In this document: positions 8,490 through 19,137 of the stretch, piece by piece
Layout: each line of letters begins with the position of its first letter
Numbering within the stretch: the stretch's first letter is position 1
Assembly: GCF_000513135.1 (NCBI RefSeq)
Contig: NZ_BAUV01000021.1
Coordinates: forward strand, 1 to 64,000
Direction of reading: 5' to 3'
Source: Halalkalibacter akibai JCM 9157
Lineage (GTDB): Bacteria; Bacillota; Bacilli; Bacillales; Bacillaceae_D
Length of the DNA stretch: 64,000 nt
Position numbers and translations under genes: made by a program
Notes under the pieces: generated by a model
The model's database searches: none
What the model was told of the DNA's origin: nothing
What the model saw: the letters and a program-made list of their open reading frames with translations, nothing else

Positions 8490-9596
8490 TTACATTACTT
8501 TTCTTTTAGCGAAAACATAAGGATTTTCGGGAGCACCAATGAAAGTCCGATTGGGTGAAATGACAATGTCCTTATCGAGGATGACATTTTCAAGCACGGT
8601 CCCTTCTTGAATCTCACATCGTTGCATGATGATGGAATTGCGGACAACAGCATTCTTGTGAACATGGACACCTCTAAATAAAATGCTGTTTTCAACCTGG
8701 CCCTCAATTACGCATCCATTAGCAAAGATTGAATTTCTAGGCTGAGCAGTTTTCGTATATTTTGTTGGTGGCTCATCTTTAGGTTTAGTGAAGATCGGCT
8801 TTCTCGTTAAAAACAGCTGTGTGTAAACATCTATATCAAGTAAGGATAGACTATGTTTATAGTAACTTTCGATCGAGTTCACAACAGCAAGATAGCCATT
8901 ATATTCATAAGGTCTAACAGTAAGGCGATCAAGGTTCGCAATAATTCCATCATGTAGTAAATTTTCTTTTTTTCTAGCAATACAGTAATCAACCAATTCT
9001 AATAGAAGAGTTTTCTTGATGATAAACATATCCATAAATACGTTTTTATTATGACTATCGGTGGTAATATTAGTCACTTTCCCGTCGGCGCTAATTTCTA
9101 ATTTCTTCTCGGTCATATGCTCGTGCTCAAGCGAGGGAACAGGTTGGTAAATCGCAGTCACATCTGCCCCTGTTTTAAGGTGTTCATGAAACACTTTCTC
9201 GTAATTAATGTTGCAAATATGATGTGTACCCGTAATTAGAACGTAATCAGCTAAACTGCGATCAAAGAAATCTCTGTTGTTATGGAAGTGTTGGAGATCT
9301 CCTCTGGATAAATCAGTCGGATCATTCCAATCAGGAGGAAGGATGAAAAGTCCACCTCTTTTACGATCCAAGTCCCATGGTTTCCCGTTGCCTAAATGAT
9401 CCATAAGAGAGCGGTATTTTTTTCTTGTGAATACGGATATTTCGAATATTTGCGAGTTAACCATGTTGGAGAGGACAAAGTCTATTAAGCGATAACGACT
9501 CCCAAACGGAACCGCCGCCCCGCAACGAAAATACGTAAGTTCCTTTAATAAATCCTGTTCATTATCTAAATGTACAACACCCATTAATTTTTCCAT
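8490..9596 (-). CDS. glgD: Glucose-1-phosphate adenylyltransferase subunit GlgD
   Basis: The regulatory or non-catalytic partner of GlgC in bacilli. It keeps the nucleotidyltransferase plus left-handed beta-helix layout: PFGSRYRLIDFVLSNMVNS, GNGKPWDLDRKRGGL, YVLITGTHHICNINY, FMDMFIIKK and C-terminal hexapeptide-type repeats (NSILFRGVHVHKNAVVRNS). The GGxGxRL nucleotide loop and the usual catalytic lysine seen in GlgC are degenerate or absent, as is normal for GlgD. It lies between glgC and glgA with short gaps (23 and 25 bases), so it is one operon. Its 368 residues are slightly more than in B. subtilis. Confidence 0.93.
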   Translation of the reverse strand: MEKLMGVVHLDNEQDLLKELTYFRCGAAVPFGSRYRLIDFVLSNMVNSQIFEISVFTRKKYRSLMDHLGNGKPWDLDRKRGGLFILPPDWNDPTDLSRGDLQHFHNNRDFFDRSLADYVLITGTHHICNINYEKVFHEHLKTGADVTAIYQPVPSLEHEHMTEKKLEISADGKVTNITTDSHNKNVFMDMFIIKKTLLLELVDYCIARKKENLLHDGIIANLDRLTVRPYEYNGYLAVVNSIESYYKHSLSLLDIDVYTQLFLTRKPIFTKPKDEPPTKYTKTAQPRNSIFANGCVIEGQVENSILFRGVHVHKNAVVRNSIIMQRCEIQEGTVLENVILDKDIVISPNRTFIGAPENPYVFAKRKVM

Positions 9597-9619
9597 TCTT
9601 TTCTTCCTCTCTAGTGTGG

Positions 9620-10773
9620 TTATCTAGAATTAGTAGTAGCGTGATTTTCAATCTTTGTTCCTTTATCTATTACTAAAATTTCATCAGTAGGTGAGGAGAT
9701 TTCGGTATAGTCAGGAATCGTTACACCTTCAGCAACAATGACTTTTTTTAATTTTACATGATGACCAATTTTGACATGAGGCATGATGACAGATTGCTCA
9801 ATCTCACTGTGACAGCCAACGCCTACTTGATGAAAAAGAATGGACTGAGTGATCGTTCCGTAAATTAAACATCCTTCGTTAATAAGTGAATCTGTAATGA
9901 TCGCATGTGGTGAAATAAATTGAGGTGATTGGCAAGCATTAACTGAATAAATTCGCCAATTATACTCATGAAGGTTTAAAGAAGGTTTGGTAGCGAGTAA
10001 ATCCATATTGGCTTCCCAATAACTTTGAACAGTTCCAACATCTTTCCAATATCCAGAAAAAGGATAAGCAAACAGTTTTCTTTGATCTTGCAACATAGTT
10101 GGAATTATGTCTTTTCCAAAATCGTGACTAGACTGCAATTCAGCATCCTCATTTAGATATTTTTTTAAGACGGACCAGTTAAAGATATATATTCCCATAG
10201 AAGCAAGATTACTGCTTGGATTAGTCGGTTTCTCCTCAAAATCGGTAATATGTCCACTATCGGTGGCATTCATGATGCCAAATCGACTAGCTTCATCCCA
10301 TGGAACTTCAATGACGGAAATCGTTGCATCAGCTCCGCGTTCTTTATGGTAATCAAGCATTAAACTGTAATCCATTTTATAAATATGATCTCCTGATAAA
10401 ATAAGAACATATTCTGGATCATACTGTTCAATGAAGTATCTATTCTGATAAATGGCATCAGCTGTACCTAAATACCAAGAACCACCACGTTTTTCAACAA
10501 AAGGTGGGAGGCAAGTTAATCCGCCGCTGTGTCGGTCAAGATCCCAAGGTGTCCCAATGCCTAAATGCGCATTTAAGGCGAGTGCTCATATTGTGTCAAA
10601 ACCCCTACTGTTTCAATTCCAGAATTAATGCAATTACTTAGTGGGAAATCAATGATTCGATATTTACCACCAAAATAAACAGCAGGCTTAGCTAGTTTCC
10701 TTGTTAAGTCTCCTAGTCGTTTTCCTTCTCCTCCTGCAAGTAACATAGCGACACATTCTTTACCTCTATTCAT
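9620..10773 (-). pseudogene. glgC: Glucose-1-phosphate adenylyltransferase, single-base frameshift
   Basis: The catalytic ADP-glucose pyrophosphorylase subunit, first committed step of glycogen synthesis. The N-terminal piece (10773-10573) has [30 protein letters not shown] and VGVLTQYE, then stops. The next frame continues directly with [60 protein letters not shown] and the C-terminal beta-helix. Adding one C in gagcactcgcc (about 10578-10586) restores [16 protein letters not shown]. Total length of about 384 residues matches the family. First gene of the glg cluster: the customary upstream glgB is absent. A likely ribosome site, CAGGGG, precedes ATG 10773. Probably intact in the living cell, given similar lesions elsewhere. 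Confidence 0.85.
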
Positions 10774-11000
10774 ATATACAGCCCCTGTCTATAGGATAAA
10801 ATGGATAAAGGGACACCTTAACGGACTAAACAGTCTATAAAACGTAATCCCTCTTTTGTGGTCACCCCACTAAGATATTAATGTTTATGCTTGAATAGGG
10901 GCTGAACATTCCTAACAAATGAAACAAAGAGGGAATATATTTTTTTAAAAAATCATAGACCGTTTCGGATAGTTTGATGACATTAATCTATCTTCTGGCT

Positions 11001-11130
11001 CCGTTTCATTGCGCTGCGGGCACTTGCTTTCCGCGGGGAGAAAGGCAAGACCCCTACGACTTCGTCTGTGTGGTCTTGCCTTTTCCTCTTTTCCCGCAGG
11101 AGTCAAGTGCCCTCCGCTTCATTCCACTTT
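11001..11130 (-). repeat. Interspersed palindromic repeat, copy 3
   Basis: A clean uninterrupted copy of the CACTTG/CAAGTG subfamily. On the minus strand it reads gcggagggcacttgactcctg, aaggcaagaccacacagacg, aagtcgtaggggtcttgcctt, ccgcggaaagcaagtgcccg. AGGCAAGAC/GTCTTGCCT form an internal stem. It serves as the reference for where the nested module is inserted in copies 1 and 7. It lies in the 918-base gap upstream of glgC. Confidence 0.75.
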
Positions 11131-11240
11131 AGTTGTAAGCGGATATTAGTAGTTAAGATTTTTGATAAGAAAAAGGCTGTTTTTGATAAACGTTGCATTA
11201 GAACGTTGAAGAGAAGGAAAATTCTATCTTTCCTCTCATT

Positions 11241-11370
11241 AAAGCGGACGGGATGGGGGGCCGACTCCTGCAGGAGGGAAGGGCAAGTGGAAATCCACTG
11301 GCGCAATCGGTTAGTTCCACGCCCGCCTGCGGAAAGCGTGTCCCCCATCCCGGTAGCGGGTTCGAAGCGA
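11241..11370 (+). repeat. Diverged GC-rich repeat or structured RNA candidate, copy 4
   Basis: Related to the repeat family (actcctgcaggaggga, gggcaag, ctgcggaaagcg) but diverged. It has its own perfect 11-bp closing stem: CGGGATGGGGG at 11249-11259 with CCCCCATCCCG at 11342-11352. Inner AGTGGAAATCCACT is another hairpin. A terminator-like hairpin follows at 11400-11453. No ORF here looks like a protein. Confidence 0.55.
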
Positions 11371-11399
11371 CTTTCCAAGGCCACTCTTTTTATATAACA

Positions 11400-11453
11400 A
11401 CTAGCCTGTCGACCGTCTCGCTCCGAGAGACTTGGTGGACAGGCTAGTCTTTT
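11400..11453 (+). terminator. Strong terminator-like hairpin without an upstream gene
   Basis: ACTAGCCTGTC (11400-11410) pairs perfectly with GACAGGCTAGT (11438-11448). An inner GTCTC/GAGAC stem is present, and CTTTTAT follows. The only thing upstream on this strand is the GC-rich structured element at 11241-11370, suggesting a short noncoding transcript or an orphan terminator. Confidence 0.5.
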
Positions 11454-11511
11454 ATGAAATTAACCTTGTCACTTTACGAAAAAATAAGTACTTTTTAAGT
11501 GGCATTGCAGT

Positions 11512-11574
11512 ACACAGCCGAGGAGATGTGACACCTCCTCGCGGAAAACGAGTGACTGGAGCGGAATGGAACGA
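11512..11574 (+). repeat. Interspersed palindromic repeat, copy 5 (right half only)
   Basis: Only the right part of the element is present: acagccgaggag, gtgacacctcctcgcgg, aaaacgagtgactggagcgg, aatggaacgaac. The left arm is missing. Confidence 0.6.
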
Positions 11575-11691
11575 ACATGTGGATATAGATAAACCCAATC
11601 GTAAATCCTCTAATCTTAAAAATAAACACTAGTCAAAACAAGTACTTTTAGACTATTATTAAGGTATAACTTTTAAACTAGGGTGAGAGAC

Positions 11692-12393
11692 ATGGAAAAT
11701 AATATTGCTCCCTTGTATGATAAAAAAGTCCTTTGTTTTTATTGTGGTCATTCGTTTCAATCTAAAAGAGTGCGATCAAGGTTTATTCGAGTTCAGAAGG
11801 TAGAAAGCGATTTTTGTAAGATTTATAAAGATGGTTCGTTTAATCCGACTTTGTATGAAGCTGATGTTTGTCCTTCATGTGGATTTACGTCTACCGAGGC
11901 GTTTAGTTCAACCTTCCCTATAGGTACAAAGGAAGAAATTGCAAAACACTTCTCAAGTTGGCAAACCCAAGAGTTTGGTAAAGAGAGAACGGTTGCTGAA
12001 GCGATCAAAGCGATGAAATTAGCGTTTCTGTCGGCAACTTTGAAAAAAGAGAATCCAGTTGTTATTGGCGGAATCTGTCTACGATTAGCATGGATTTATC
12101 GTTCAATCCATAAACAAGATGATGAAAAACGGTTCCTTAAAGCAGCTCTAACTCATTACAAAGTTTCATATGAACAAGGCGATTATCAAGATACGCAAAT
12201 GAGTGAATTACATTTGTTATATTTATTAGGTGAACTTGCACGAAGAATCGAGAGAACAGATGAGGCTAGTAAGTATTTCACCAAGATTATTCAACATAAA
12301 GAACGTTCAACTAATGAAAAAATAGTTGAGATGGCCAGAGAACAGTGGTATGAAATCCGTAACAATTCAGAAAAGGGAATTCCTGCAAAATAA
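11692..12393 (+). CDS. DUF2225 family protein with zinc-ribbon cysteines
   Basis: A conserved Firmicutes protein of unknown function. Two Cys pairs near the N-terminus (VLCFYCGHSF at about residues 13-22 and VCPSCGFTS at about 61-69) could bind zinc. The C-terminal ~130 residues are helical and tetratricopeptide-like (AAL..YKVSYEQGD, ELHLLYLLGELARR, EASKYFTKIIQ), typical of DUF2225. The ATG at 11692 follows GGGTGAG; the in-frame GTG at 11683 would overlap that site. No signal peptide or membrane segment is present. The cheX-like gene begins about 100 bases later, so the two may be separately transcribed. Confidence 0.85.
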   Translation: MENNIAPLYDKKVLCFYCGHSFQSKRVRSRFIRVQKVESDFCKIYKDGSFNPTLYEADVCPSCGFTSTEAFSSTFPIGTKEEIAKHFSSWQTQEFGKERTVAEAIKAMKLAFLSATLKKENPVVIGGICLRLAWIYRSIHKQDDEKRFLKAALTHYKVSYEQGDYQDTQMSELHLLYLLGELARRIERTDEASKYFTKIIQHKERSTNEKIVEMAREQWYEIRNNSEKGIPAK

Positions 12394-12491
12394 CAAAAAC
12401 TGCACACATTCGAAAAAAGCTGTGATAAACTATAGAAAATGTTACAAAAATCGACACGGTTCTACTGTGGTTGAGCCTTGGAGGAAATGAA

Positions 12492-12968
12492 GTGAATGTA
12501 AACCATATTAATGCGATTTGTCGTGCAACGAAAGAAATTTTAACAACTCATTTTGGTCTTCAAGTTTCACCGCTTGCTCCGAGCGCTGGTACTGGAACGA
12601 TTCCGTCTAATGATATTGCTGTTATTTTAGGTATTAAAGGTCAATTGAAAGGTCAAATTGTTTGTACGTTTTCAACTGATACAGCGAAAAAGCTGGTAGG
12701 TGTGATGATGGGTGGCATGCAGATTGATCAACTTGATGATATGGGTTGGAGTGCCGTTCAAGAATTTGGGAATTGGGTTGCTGGAACGACTGCTACTGAG
12801 TTATCAAAAGAGTCTTGTATCATTGATGTTACAACTCCGATGATTAATGAAGGTGAGTCTAAGTTTCATTCAAGTAATCCTTTTGTAACGGTTCCGCTAG
12901 ATACCCCTATTGGCAAACTTAACGTCCATATCGCTGTGAAAGAAGAACCTAGTTCTCCAACCACCTAA
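12492..12968 (+). CDS. Chemotaxis protein CheX-like
   Basis: A CheC/CheX-family protein; CheX members dephosphorylate CheY-P. It is 158 residues. The family pattern is VNHINAICRATKEIL at the N-terminus, a glycine-rich beta strand (AVILGIKGQLKGQIVCTF), and the helix-1 phosphatase-type motif with Glu and Asn (SAVQEFGNWVAGTTA, E..N). The GTG start at 12492 is seven bases after GGAGG; the upstream in-frame TTG at 12471 lies before the ribosome site. No chemotaxis operon is adjacent, although a chemoreceptor lies at 26.7 kb. Function is inferred from family only. Confidence 0.85.
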   Translation: MNVNHINAICRATKEILTTHFGLQVSPLAPSAGTGTIPSNDIAVILGIKGQLKGQIVCTFSTDTAKKLVGVMMGGMQIDQLDDMGWSAVQEFGNWVAGTTATELSKESCIIDVTTPMINEGESKFHSSNPFVTVPLDTPIGKLNVHIAVKEEPSSPTT

Positions 12969-12983
12969 TCTAGGTGGTTTTTT
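12959..12983 (+). terminator. Terminator overlapping the cheX stop
   Basis: AACCACCTA-ATC-TAGGTGGTT followed by TTTTT. The stop codon lies inside the stem. Confidence 0.85.
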
Positions 12984-13091
12984 CATGTGTTCTTATCAGA
13001 TTTAGTAGTCGTTAGTTGGGCAAATCTGTGTTCAATTGAACCGAAAACGGGTAAACTTCAAGAATGGAACGGTAAAGGAGCTGAAGAATAA

Positions 13092-14633
13092 ATGTCAAAG
13101 AAAATAGACATCTCAAAATTTGAGAAAAAGATGATTATTCGTAACATCGAAGAAAAGGATTTCGATGCCATTATAGAAATGCAAAAGCTATGTTTCCCAA
13201 ATATGGAGCCGTGGGAAAGTGAACACCTAAGAAGTCATATTCAAATCTTTCCTGAAGGTCAATTTTGTGTAGAGTTTGATGGGGAAATTATCGGTTCATG
13301 TTCAAGTTTAATTATTAATTTTGATGAGTACGATGATCAACATACTTGGGATGAAATTACGGCTAATGGCTATATTACAAATCATGATTATGAAGGCTAT
13401 AATTTATACGGAATTGAAGTGATGGTACACCCTGATTATCGCCGAATGAAAATAGGTCATAGATTATACGAAGCTAGAAAAGATCTAGCTAGAGAGTTAA
13501 ACCTGAAAAGTATCATCATCGGGGGAAGAATTCCAAACTATTATAAACATGCCAAAGAAATGACTCCACGACGTTATGTAGAAGAAGTAACGATGCATAA
13601 TATTTATGATCCCGTCCTTACTTTTCAAGTAATGAATGGTTTTACGTTAAAACGTATCAACCCTAATTATCTTGATGATGACAGAGCTTCATTGCGCTAT
13701 GCCACACTTATGGAATGGAACAACATCGACTATCGTCCGACAGTACCAAAACGTCAATTTAAGACGTCATTTCCTGTTCGGATTACAACGATACAGTATG
13801 CGATGAAGAAAATCTCTTCCTTTGAAGATTTTGCAGTTCAATGTGAATATTATACGGATGTTGCCGCAAGTTATCATTCTGATTTTGCCGTATTCCCGGA
13901 AATCTTCACATTACAATTGTTGTCTTTCCTCCCAGAGAAAAGTCCTAGCTTAGCGATTAGGAGATTAACAGAGTTTACCGAGGATTACATTGAATTGTTT
14001 ACAAGTTTAGCGGTTAAATACAATGTAAACATTATTGGTGGGTCACACTTTGTTGAAGAAGAGGGCAAAATTTACAACATTGCTTATTTATTCAGAAGAG
14101 ATGGAACGATTGAAAAACAATATAAACTTCACATTACTCCAAATGAACGTAAATTCTGGGGGATTTCAGGTGGAGACCAAGTGAACGTATTTGATACAGA
14201 TTGCGGGAAAATAGCAATTCAAATTTGTTACGATATCGAATTCCCTGAACTAGCAAGGATTGCTGTAGACAAAGGTGCTAATATTATTTTCACGCCGTTT
14301 TGTACCGATGACAGACAAGGCTATCTACGTGTGCGTTATTGTTCGCAAGCGCGTGCGATTGAAAATCAAGTGTATACCGTTTTATCTGGGACGGTCGGAA
14401 ATTTAACCGATGTTGAAAACATGGATATTCAATATGCACAGTCAGGTATTTTTAGCCCTTCAGATTTTACATTTGCAAGAGACGGTATTGTTGGGGAATG
14501 TCAGGCCAATATTGAAACAGTCGTAGTCGGCGATGTTGATCTTGAAATCCTAAGGCGTAATCGTCGTGCAGGAAGTGTGAATCAATTAAAAGATCGAAGA
14601 CATGACATTTATCAAATCAACTATAAACAGTAG
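13092..14633 (+). CDS. yhcX: GNAT acetyltransferase–carbon-nitrogen hydrolase fusion (YhcX-like)
   Basis: A two-domain protein of 513 residues, the same length as B. subtilis YhcX. Residues ~14-200 are a GNAT domain (IRNIEEKDFDAIIEMQ, GIEVMVHPDYRRMKIGHRLY with the acetyl-CoA loop). Residues ~225-500 are a nitrilase-superfamily amidase with the Glu-Lys-Cys triad: Glu in FAVFPEIFTL, Lys in YKLHITPNERK, Cys in QICYDIEFPEL. It probably hydrolyses a small amide and may couple this to acyl transfer; the substrate is unknown. ATG 13092 follows AAAGGAGCTGAAGA. It is flanked upstream by the cheX terminator and followed 65 bases later by a membrane protein gene. Confidence 0.92.
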   Translation: MSKKIDISKFEKKMIIRNIEEKDFDAIIEMQKLCFPNMEPWESEHLRSHIQIFPEGQFCVEFDGEIIGSCSSLIINFDEYDDQHTWDEITANGYITNHDYEGYNLYGIEVMVHPDYRRMKIGHRLYEARKDLARELNLKSIIIGGRIPNYYKHAKEMTPRRYVEEVTMHNIYDPVLTFQVMNGFTLKRINPNYLDDDRASLRYATLMEWNNIDYRPTVPKRQFKTSFPVRITTIQYAMKKISSFEDFAVQCEYYTDVAASYHSDFAVFPEIFTLQLLSFLPEKSPSLAIRRLTEFTEDYIELFTSLAVKYNVNIIGGSHFVEEEGKIYNIAYLFRRDGTIEKQYKLHITPNERKFWGISGGDQVNVFDTDCGKIAIQICYDIEFPELARIAVDKGANIIFTPFCTDDRQGYLRVRYCSQARAIENQVYTVLSGTVGNLTDVENMDIQYAQSGIFSPSDFTFARDGIVGECQANIETVVVGDVDLEILRRNRRAGSVNQLKDRRHDIYQINYKQ

Positions 14634-14698
14634 TAGAAGGTTTACCTCCGAGCTAGTTTGGCAAAGCTGAATGTTGTCACAACTAAGAGGAGGTAAGT

Positions 14699-15266
<568 letters not shown>

Positions 15267-15290
15267 GTGGATATGTAAGATCTTCTTATT

Positions 15291-15345
15291 AGGGGTTGTC
15301 CAAAAGGTTAATAAACAAACTTTTGGATAACCCCTTTATCTTTTT
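15291..15345 (+). terminator. Terminator after the YtkA-like gene
   Basis: AGGGGTTGTCCAAAAG pairs with CTTTTGGATAACCCCT, then a T-rich tail. The same GGGTTGTCC core recurs in the pgcA terminator. Confidence 0.85.
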
Positions 15346-15436
15346 ATCTGATAAAAAAAGGAATTACAGCGCTGGTCTAGAATTGATTTGATGTATAATA
15401 AAAAATTGAACTACTTGCAACTAGGGGGATAAATGA

Positions 15437-17173
15437 ATGAATTGGAAGACACAGTATGATAAATGGCTTAATTTTGATGCACTAGAAGCAGAGTGGAAAG
15501 ATGCTCTAGAGAAAAGAAAAGATGATGAAGTAGAATTAGAAGATTGTTTTTATAAGAATTTAGAATTTGGAACTGGTGGAATGCGTGGAGAAATTGGGCC
15601 AGGACCAAATCGCATGAATACATATACGATTCGTCGTGCTGCAGAAGGGCTTGCTAGATTTATTGAGAAAGAAGGGGAAGAAGCGAAGGAGAGAGGTGTT
15701 GCGATTGCTTTTGATTCTCGTCACAAATCAAATCAATTTGCATTAGAATGCGCTCTTACATTAGGTAAACATGAGATACGTTCGTTTTTATTTCATGATC
15801 TTCGTCCTACTCCAGAGCTATCTTTTGCAGTTAGGCATTTAAATGCTTTCGCTGGTATTGTTATTACGGCAAGCCACAATCCACCAGAGTATAATGGTTT
15901 TAAAGTGTACGGTGATGATGGCGGACAATTACCACCTGGCCCAGCTGAGGAATTAATTCAATTTGTAAACGAAATTGATGATGAATTAGTTATTGAAGTG
16001 GCGAATGAACTCGAGTTAAAAGGAAATAGAACTCTTCAGGTCATCGCTGAGGAAATAGATGAAGCTTATAATGAACAACTAAAGTCAATTATTGTTCAAG
16101 AAGAGATCATCTCACAATTTGGTGATAAAGTGAAAATTGTCTTCACTCCTCTTCACGGAGCAGCCAATCTTCCTGTTCGCCGTGTACTAGAGACAACTGG
16201 CTTTTCGCAATTAACAGTCGTTCCTGAACAAGAGTTACCTGATCCTAATTTTACAACGGTGAAATCACCAAATCCAGAGGAACACGCAGCCTTTGAGTTA
16301 GCGATTAAACATGGAGAAAAGTTAGATGCTGATGTACTTTTAGCGACTGATCCAGACGGAGACCGTGTAGGCGTGGCTGTAAAGGATCCAACTGGACAAT
16401 ACGTTGTGTTAACAGGAAATCAAACAGGTGCTTTAATGCTCGATTATATTCTATCAAAGAAACAAGAGCAGAACACGCTACCTGCAAACGGAGTTGTTCT
16501 AAAAACCATTGTAACGTCTGAAATTGGTCGCGCGATTGCTGAGAGGTATCAGTTAAAATTAGTGGATACCCTTACTGGATTTAAATTTATCGGCGAGAAA
16601 ATTAAGCAATATGAGCAAACAGGTGAGCATAGCTTCTTATTTGGATATGAGGAAAGTTACGGCTATTTAATAGGCAACTTTGTCCGTGATAAGGATGCTG
16701 TTCAAGCTTGTCTTTTGGCAGCGGAACTTGCGGCATACTACAAATCGCGTGGTATGAACTTATACGATGGATTAATTGAAGTTTTTGAGAAGTATGGTTA
16801 TTATCAGGAAGGGTTAGAATCACTAACATTAAAAGGGAAAGCTGGGATCGAACAAATTAATCACATTCTTGCTTCTTTCCGAGAAACTCCACCAACTGTT
16901 CTTGCTAATCAAAATGTAGCTGTTATAGAAGATTATAAAACAAGTGTTGCTGTAGATGCTTTAGCGGGTTCTCAATCAGAAATCCAATTACCTAAATCGA
17001 ATGTATTAAAATACAAATTAGAGGACGGATCTTGGTTTTGTATTCGTCCATCAGGTACGGAACCGAAAATTAAATTCTATTTTGGTGTGAACAAAGAAAC
17101 ACTAGAAGAAAGTAAGCGTTCATTAGACGAGTTAAAACAAGCTGTGATGACGCTAGTAAAGCAATTTTTATAA
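15437..17173 (+). CDS. pgcA: Phosphoglucomutase (alpha-D-phosphohexomutase)
   Basis: Interconverts glucose-6-phosphate and glucose-1-phosphate, feeding UDP-glucose for teichoic-acid glycolipid and ADP-glucose for the nearby glycogen genes. All four family sites are present: active-site serine (about Ser146) in [16 protein letters not shown], metal loop DPDGDRVGV, sugar loop GYEESYGYL, and phosphate-binding [12 protein letters not shown] near the C-terminus. 578 residues matches B. subtilis PgcA. ATG 15437 follows AGGGGGATAA; a second ATG at 15433 is out of frame. It is monocistronic, with terminators on both sides. Confidence 0.95.
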   Translation: MNWKTQYDKWLNFDALEAEWKDALEKRKDDEVELEDCFYKNLEFGTGGMRGEIGPGPNRMNTYTIRRAAEGLARFIEKEGEEAKERGVAIAFDSRHKSNQFALECALTLGKHEIRSFLFHDLRPTPELSFAVRHLNAFAGIVITASHNPPEYNGFKVYGDDGGQLPPGPAEELIQFVNEIDDELVIEVANELELKGNRTLQVIAEEIDEAYNEQLKSIIVQEEIISQFGDKVKIVFTPLHGAANLPVRRVLETTGFSQLTVVPEQELPDPNFTTVKSPNPEEHAAFELAIKHGEKLDADVLLATDPDGDRVGVAVKDPTGQYVVLTGNQTGALMLDYILSKKQEQNTLPANGVVLKTIVTSEIGRAIAERYQLKLVDTLTGFKFIGEKIKQYEQTGEHSFLFGYEESYGYLIGNFVRDKDAVQACLLAAELAAYYKSRGMNLYDGLIEVFEKYGYYQEGLESLTLKGKAGIEQINHILASFRETPPTVLANQNVAVIEDYKTSVAVDALAGSQSEIQLPKSNVLKYKLEDGSWFCIRPSGTEPKIKFYFGVNKETLEESKRSLDELKQAVMTLVKQFL

Positions 17174-17193
17174 GGTATTCATCAAGTTTTTCA

Positions 17194-17243
17194 GGGTTGT
17201 CCATGAAAGGTCAAAAGCAGACCTTTTTGGACAACCCTTTTGT
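17194..17243 (+). terminator. Terminator after pgcA
   Basis: GGGTTGTCCATGAAAGGTC pairs with GACCTTTTTGGACAACCC, then CTTTTG. Confidence 0.85.
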
Positions 17244-17332
17244 CGTTGTTCCATAGTCAATTAGATTGTTCTACACATTATTTTCAATCCGTGATCATAA
17301 ATTGGAAGAAAGAGATTCAAGGAGGGGATTGA

Positions 17333-18748
17333 ATGTCACTCGATAAGTGGAAGGATCTTGAATATTCCATTGCTGAGATTACGGAAATAGCGGATGGATT
17401 TGGGTTAGATTTTTATGAAATGAGATATGAAATTTGTCCTGCTGAGATTATTTATACATTTGGTGCGTACGGAATGCCGACAAGGTACAGTCATTGGTCA
17501 TTTGGAAAACAATTTCATAAGATGAAATTACAATATGATTTTGGATTAAGTAAAATTTATGAGTTAGTTATTAATTCAGATCCTTGCTATGCTTTCTTAT
17601 TGGACAGCAACTCTCTAATTCAAAACAAGTTAATTGTCGCTCATGTACTTGCTCACTGTGATTTTTTCAAAAATAATGTCAGGTTCTCAAATACGAGACG
17701 TGATATGGTTGAGAGTATGAGTGCAACAGCTGAGAGAATTGCTCATTACGAACATCTTCATGGGAAAGAAGAGGTTGAAAATTTCCTCGATGCGGTTTTA
17801 GCTATTCAAGAGCATATTGATCCAAGTCTTCTTAGACCTAAATTAGATTGGAGCATAGAAGACAACGATGATGATGTGAAAAGAGTGAAAAGATCAGAGT
17901 ATGATGATTTGTGGGAGCTTGAAGGAAAACAAACGAAATCACATGAAAAAACTTCTAAGAAAAAACATTTCCCTCCAAACCCCGAAAAAGATATTCTTCT
18001 ATTCATTGAGGAATATAGTCGTGAATTAGAGCCTTGGCAACGTGATATTTTAACGATGATGAGAGAAGAAATGCTTTACTTCTGGCCGCAATTAGAAACG
18101 AAAATAATGAATGAGGGTTGGGCATCGTATTGGCATCAAAGAATCTTGAGAGAGATGGATTTAACGAGTGAAGAAACGATTGAATTTGCAAAGCTAAACG
18201 CTGGAGTCGTCCAACCCTCAAAAACAACAATCAACCCGTATTATCTAGGCTTGAAGATCTTTGAAGATATTGAAGAACGTTATGATAAACCGACAAAAGA
18301 TATGAAAGAGCGCCAAGGAATTAAACCTGGTAGTGGTCGCGAAAAAATATTTGAAGTCAGAGAAATTGAATCTGATATTTCCTTTATCCGAAATTATTTA
18401 ACAAAAGATTTAGTAATGCGTGAAGACATGTATCTGTTTCAAAAGCAAGGTGCTGATTATAAAATTGTTGATAAAGGCTGGGAAAGTGTACGTGATCAAT
18501 TAGCTTTATCCAGAGTCAATGGGGGATTCCCATATTTAGTTGTAACCGATGGGGATTATCTTAAAAATGGCGAGCTATATATTAAACATAATTTTGAAGG
18601 GACCGAGCTTGATGTTGGCTATTTAGAGAAAGTTTTGCCTTATATGTACCAGCTTTGGGGACGTCCGGTTCATATTGAAACGATCATAAATGAAAAAGAA
18701 ATCTCCTTCGTCTATGATGGCAAGAAAGTACACCGTAAGTATCTTTAG
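17333..18748 (+). CDS. spoVR: Stage V sporulation protein R family
   Basis: A SpoVR protein, involved in spore cortex formation in Bacillus. It has the family N-terminus ([36 protein letters not shown]), the [12 protein letters not shown] segment, and [14 protein letters not shown] and [13 protein letters not shown] further on. 471 residues is typical. ATG 17333 follows AAGGAGGGGATTGA. It is alone between terminators. In B. subtilis the gene is made in the mother cell (sigma-E); no promoter could be assigned with confidence here. Confidence 0.95.
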   Translation: MSLDKWKDLEYSIAEITEIADGFGLDFYEMRYEICPAEIIYTFGAYGMPTRYSHWSFGKQFHKMKLQYDFGLSKIYELVINSDPCYAFLLDSNSLIQNKLIVAHVLAHCDFFKNNVRFSNTRRDMVESMSATAERIAHYEHLHGKEEVENFLDAVLAIQEHIDPSLLRPKLDWSIEDNDDDVKRVKRSEYDDLWELEGKQTKSHEKTSKKKHFPPNPEKDILLFIEEYSRELEPWQRDILTMMREEMLYFWPQLETKIMNEGWASYWHQRILREMDLTSEETIEFAKLNAGVVQPSKTTINPYYLGLKIFEDIEERYDKPTKDMKERQGIKPGSGREKIFEVREIESDISFIRNYLTKDLVMREDMYLFQKQGADYKIVDKGWESVRDQLALSRVNGGFPYLVVTDGDYLKNGELYIKHNFEGTELDVGYLEKVLPYMYQLWGRPVHIETIINEKEISFVYDGKKVHRKYL

Positions 18749-18786
18749 TTGTTTCTGTATGGTGCATGACTCTAAAATGAAATTTG

Positions 18787-18828
18787 GTAAGCTCTGTCCC
18801 ACCAAAGAGCTTACCTGTTTTATTTTGC
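18787..18828 (+). terminator. Terminator after spoVR
   Basis: GGTAAGCTCT pairs perfectly with AGAGCTTACC across a 10-base loop, followed by TGTTTTATTTTG. Confidence 0.75.
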
Positions 18829-18888
18829 TTTTTTGATTTAGCTGTTCCATAAAGAGCGTTGCTTAGAATAGAGTTATTTCCTCTTAGT

Positions 18889-18954
18889 GTAATGGAGCGG
18901 AAGTCACTCGGCACCTCCCCGCGGAAAGCGAGTGGCTGTAGCGCAATGGAACGA
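18889..18954 (+). repeat. Interspersed palindromic repeat, copy 6 (centre deleted)
   Basis: A ~66-bp short form: taatggagcggaagtcactcg is joined directly to gcacctccccgcgg, aaagcgagtggctg, agcgcaatggaacg. The internal stem region is missing, but both end arms remain. Confidence 0.7.
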
Positions 18955-19028
18955 CAAAGTCAGTTCCTCTTAACTGAAAATAAAACCAAAAAGTCTTCGG
19001 ATTAAAAACTGAAAATTTAAAATTCATC

Positions 19029-19058
19029 TTGACTTATGACAAATAGTAGGAGTATTAT
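19029..19058 (+). promoter_or_regulatory. Possible sigma-A promoter for the ABC exporter
   Basis: TTGACT (19029-19034), 18-base spacer, TATTAT (19053-19058). It ends 79 bases before the ABC start. A second TTGACT lies at 19064 without a clear -10 partner. Confidence 0.45.
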
Positions 19059-19137
19059 GAACGTTGACTATTGTTATTATTCGTATGTCTAAATATTCGG
19101 TTGTTGAAATAATTATGTATAGGGTGGTGAAAACAGT

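Noticed and set aside
10774-11000. Promoter of the glg operon
   Set aside because: No convincing sigma-A or sigma-E hexamer pair could be picked on the minus strand.
11068-11632. ORFs of 60-110 codons in the gap before the DUF2225 gene
   Set aside because: They run through repeats 3-5 and hairpins on both strands; no homology-like pattern or ribosome site.
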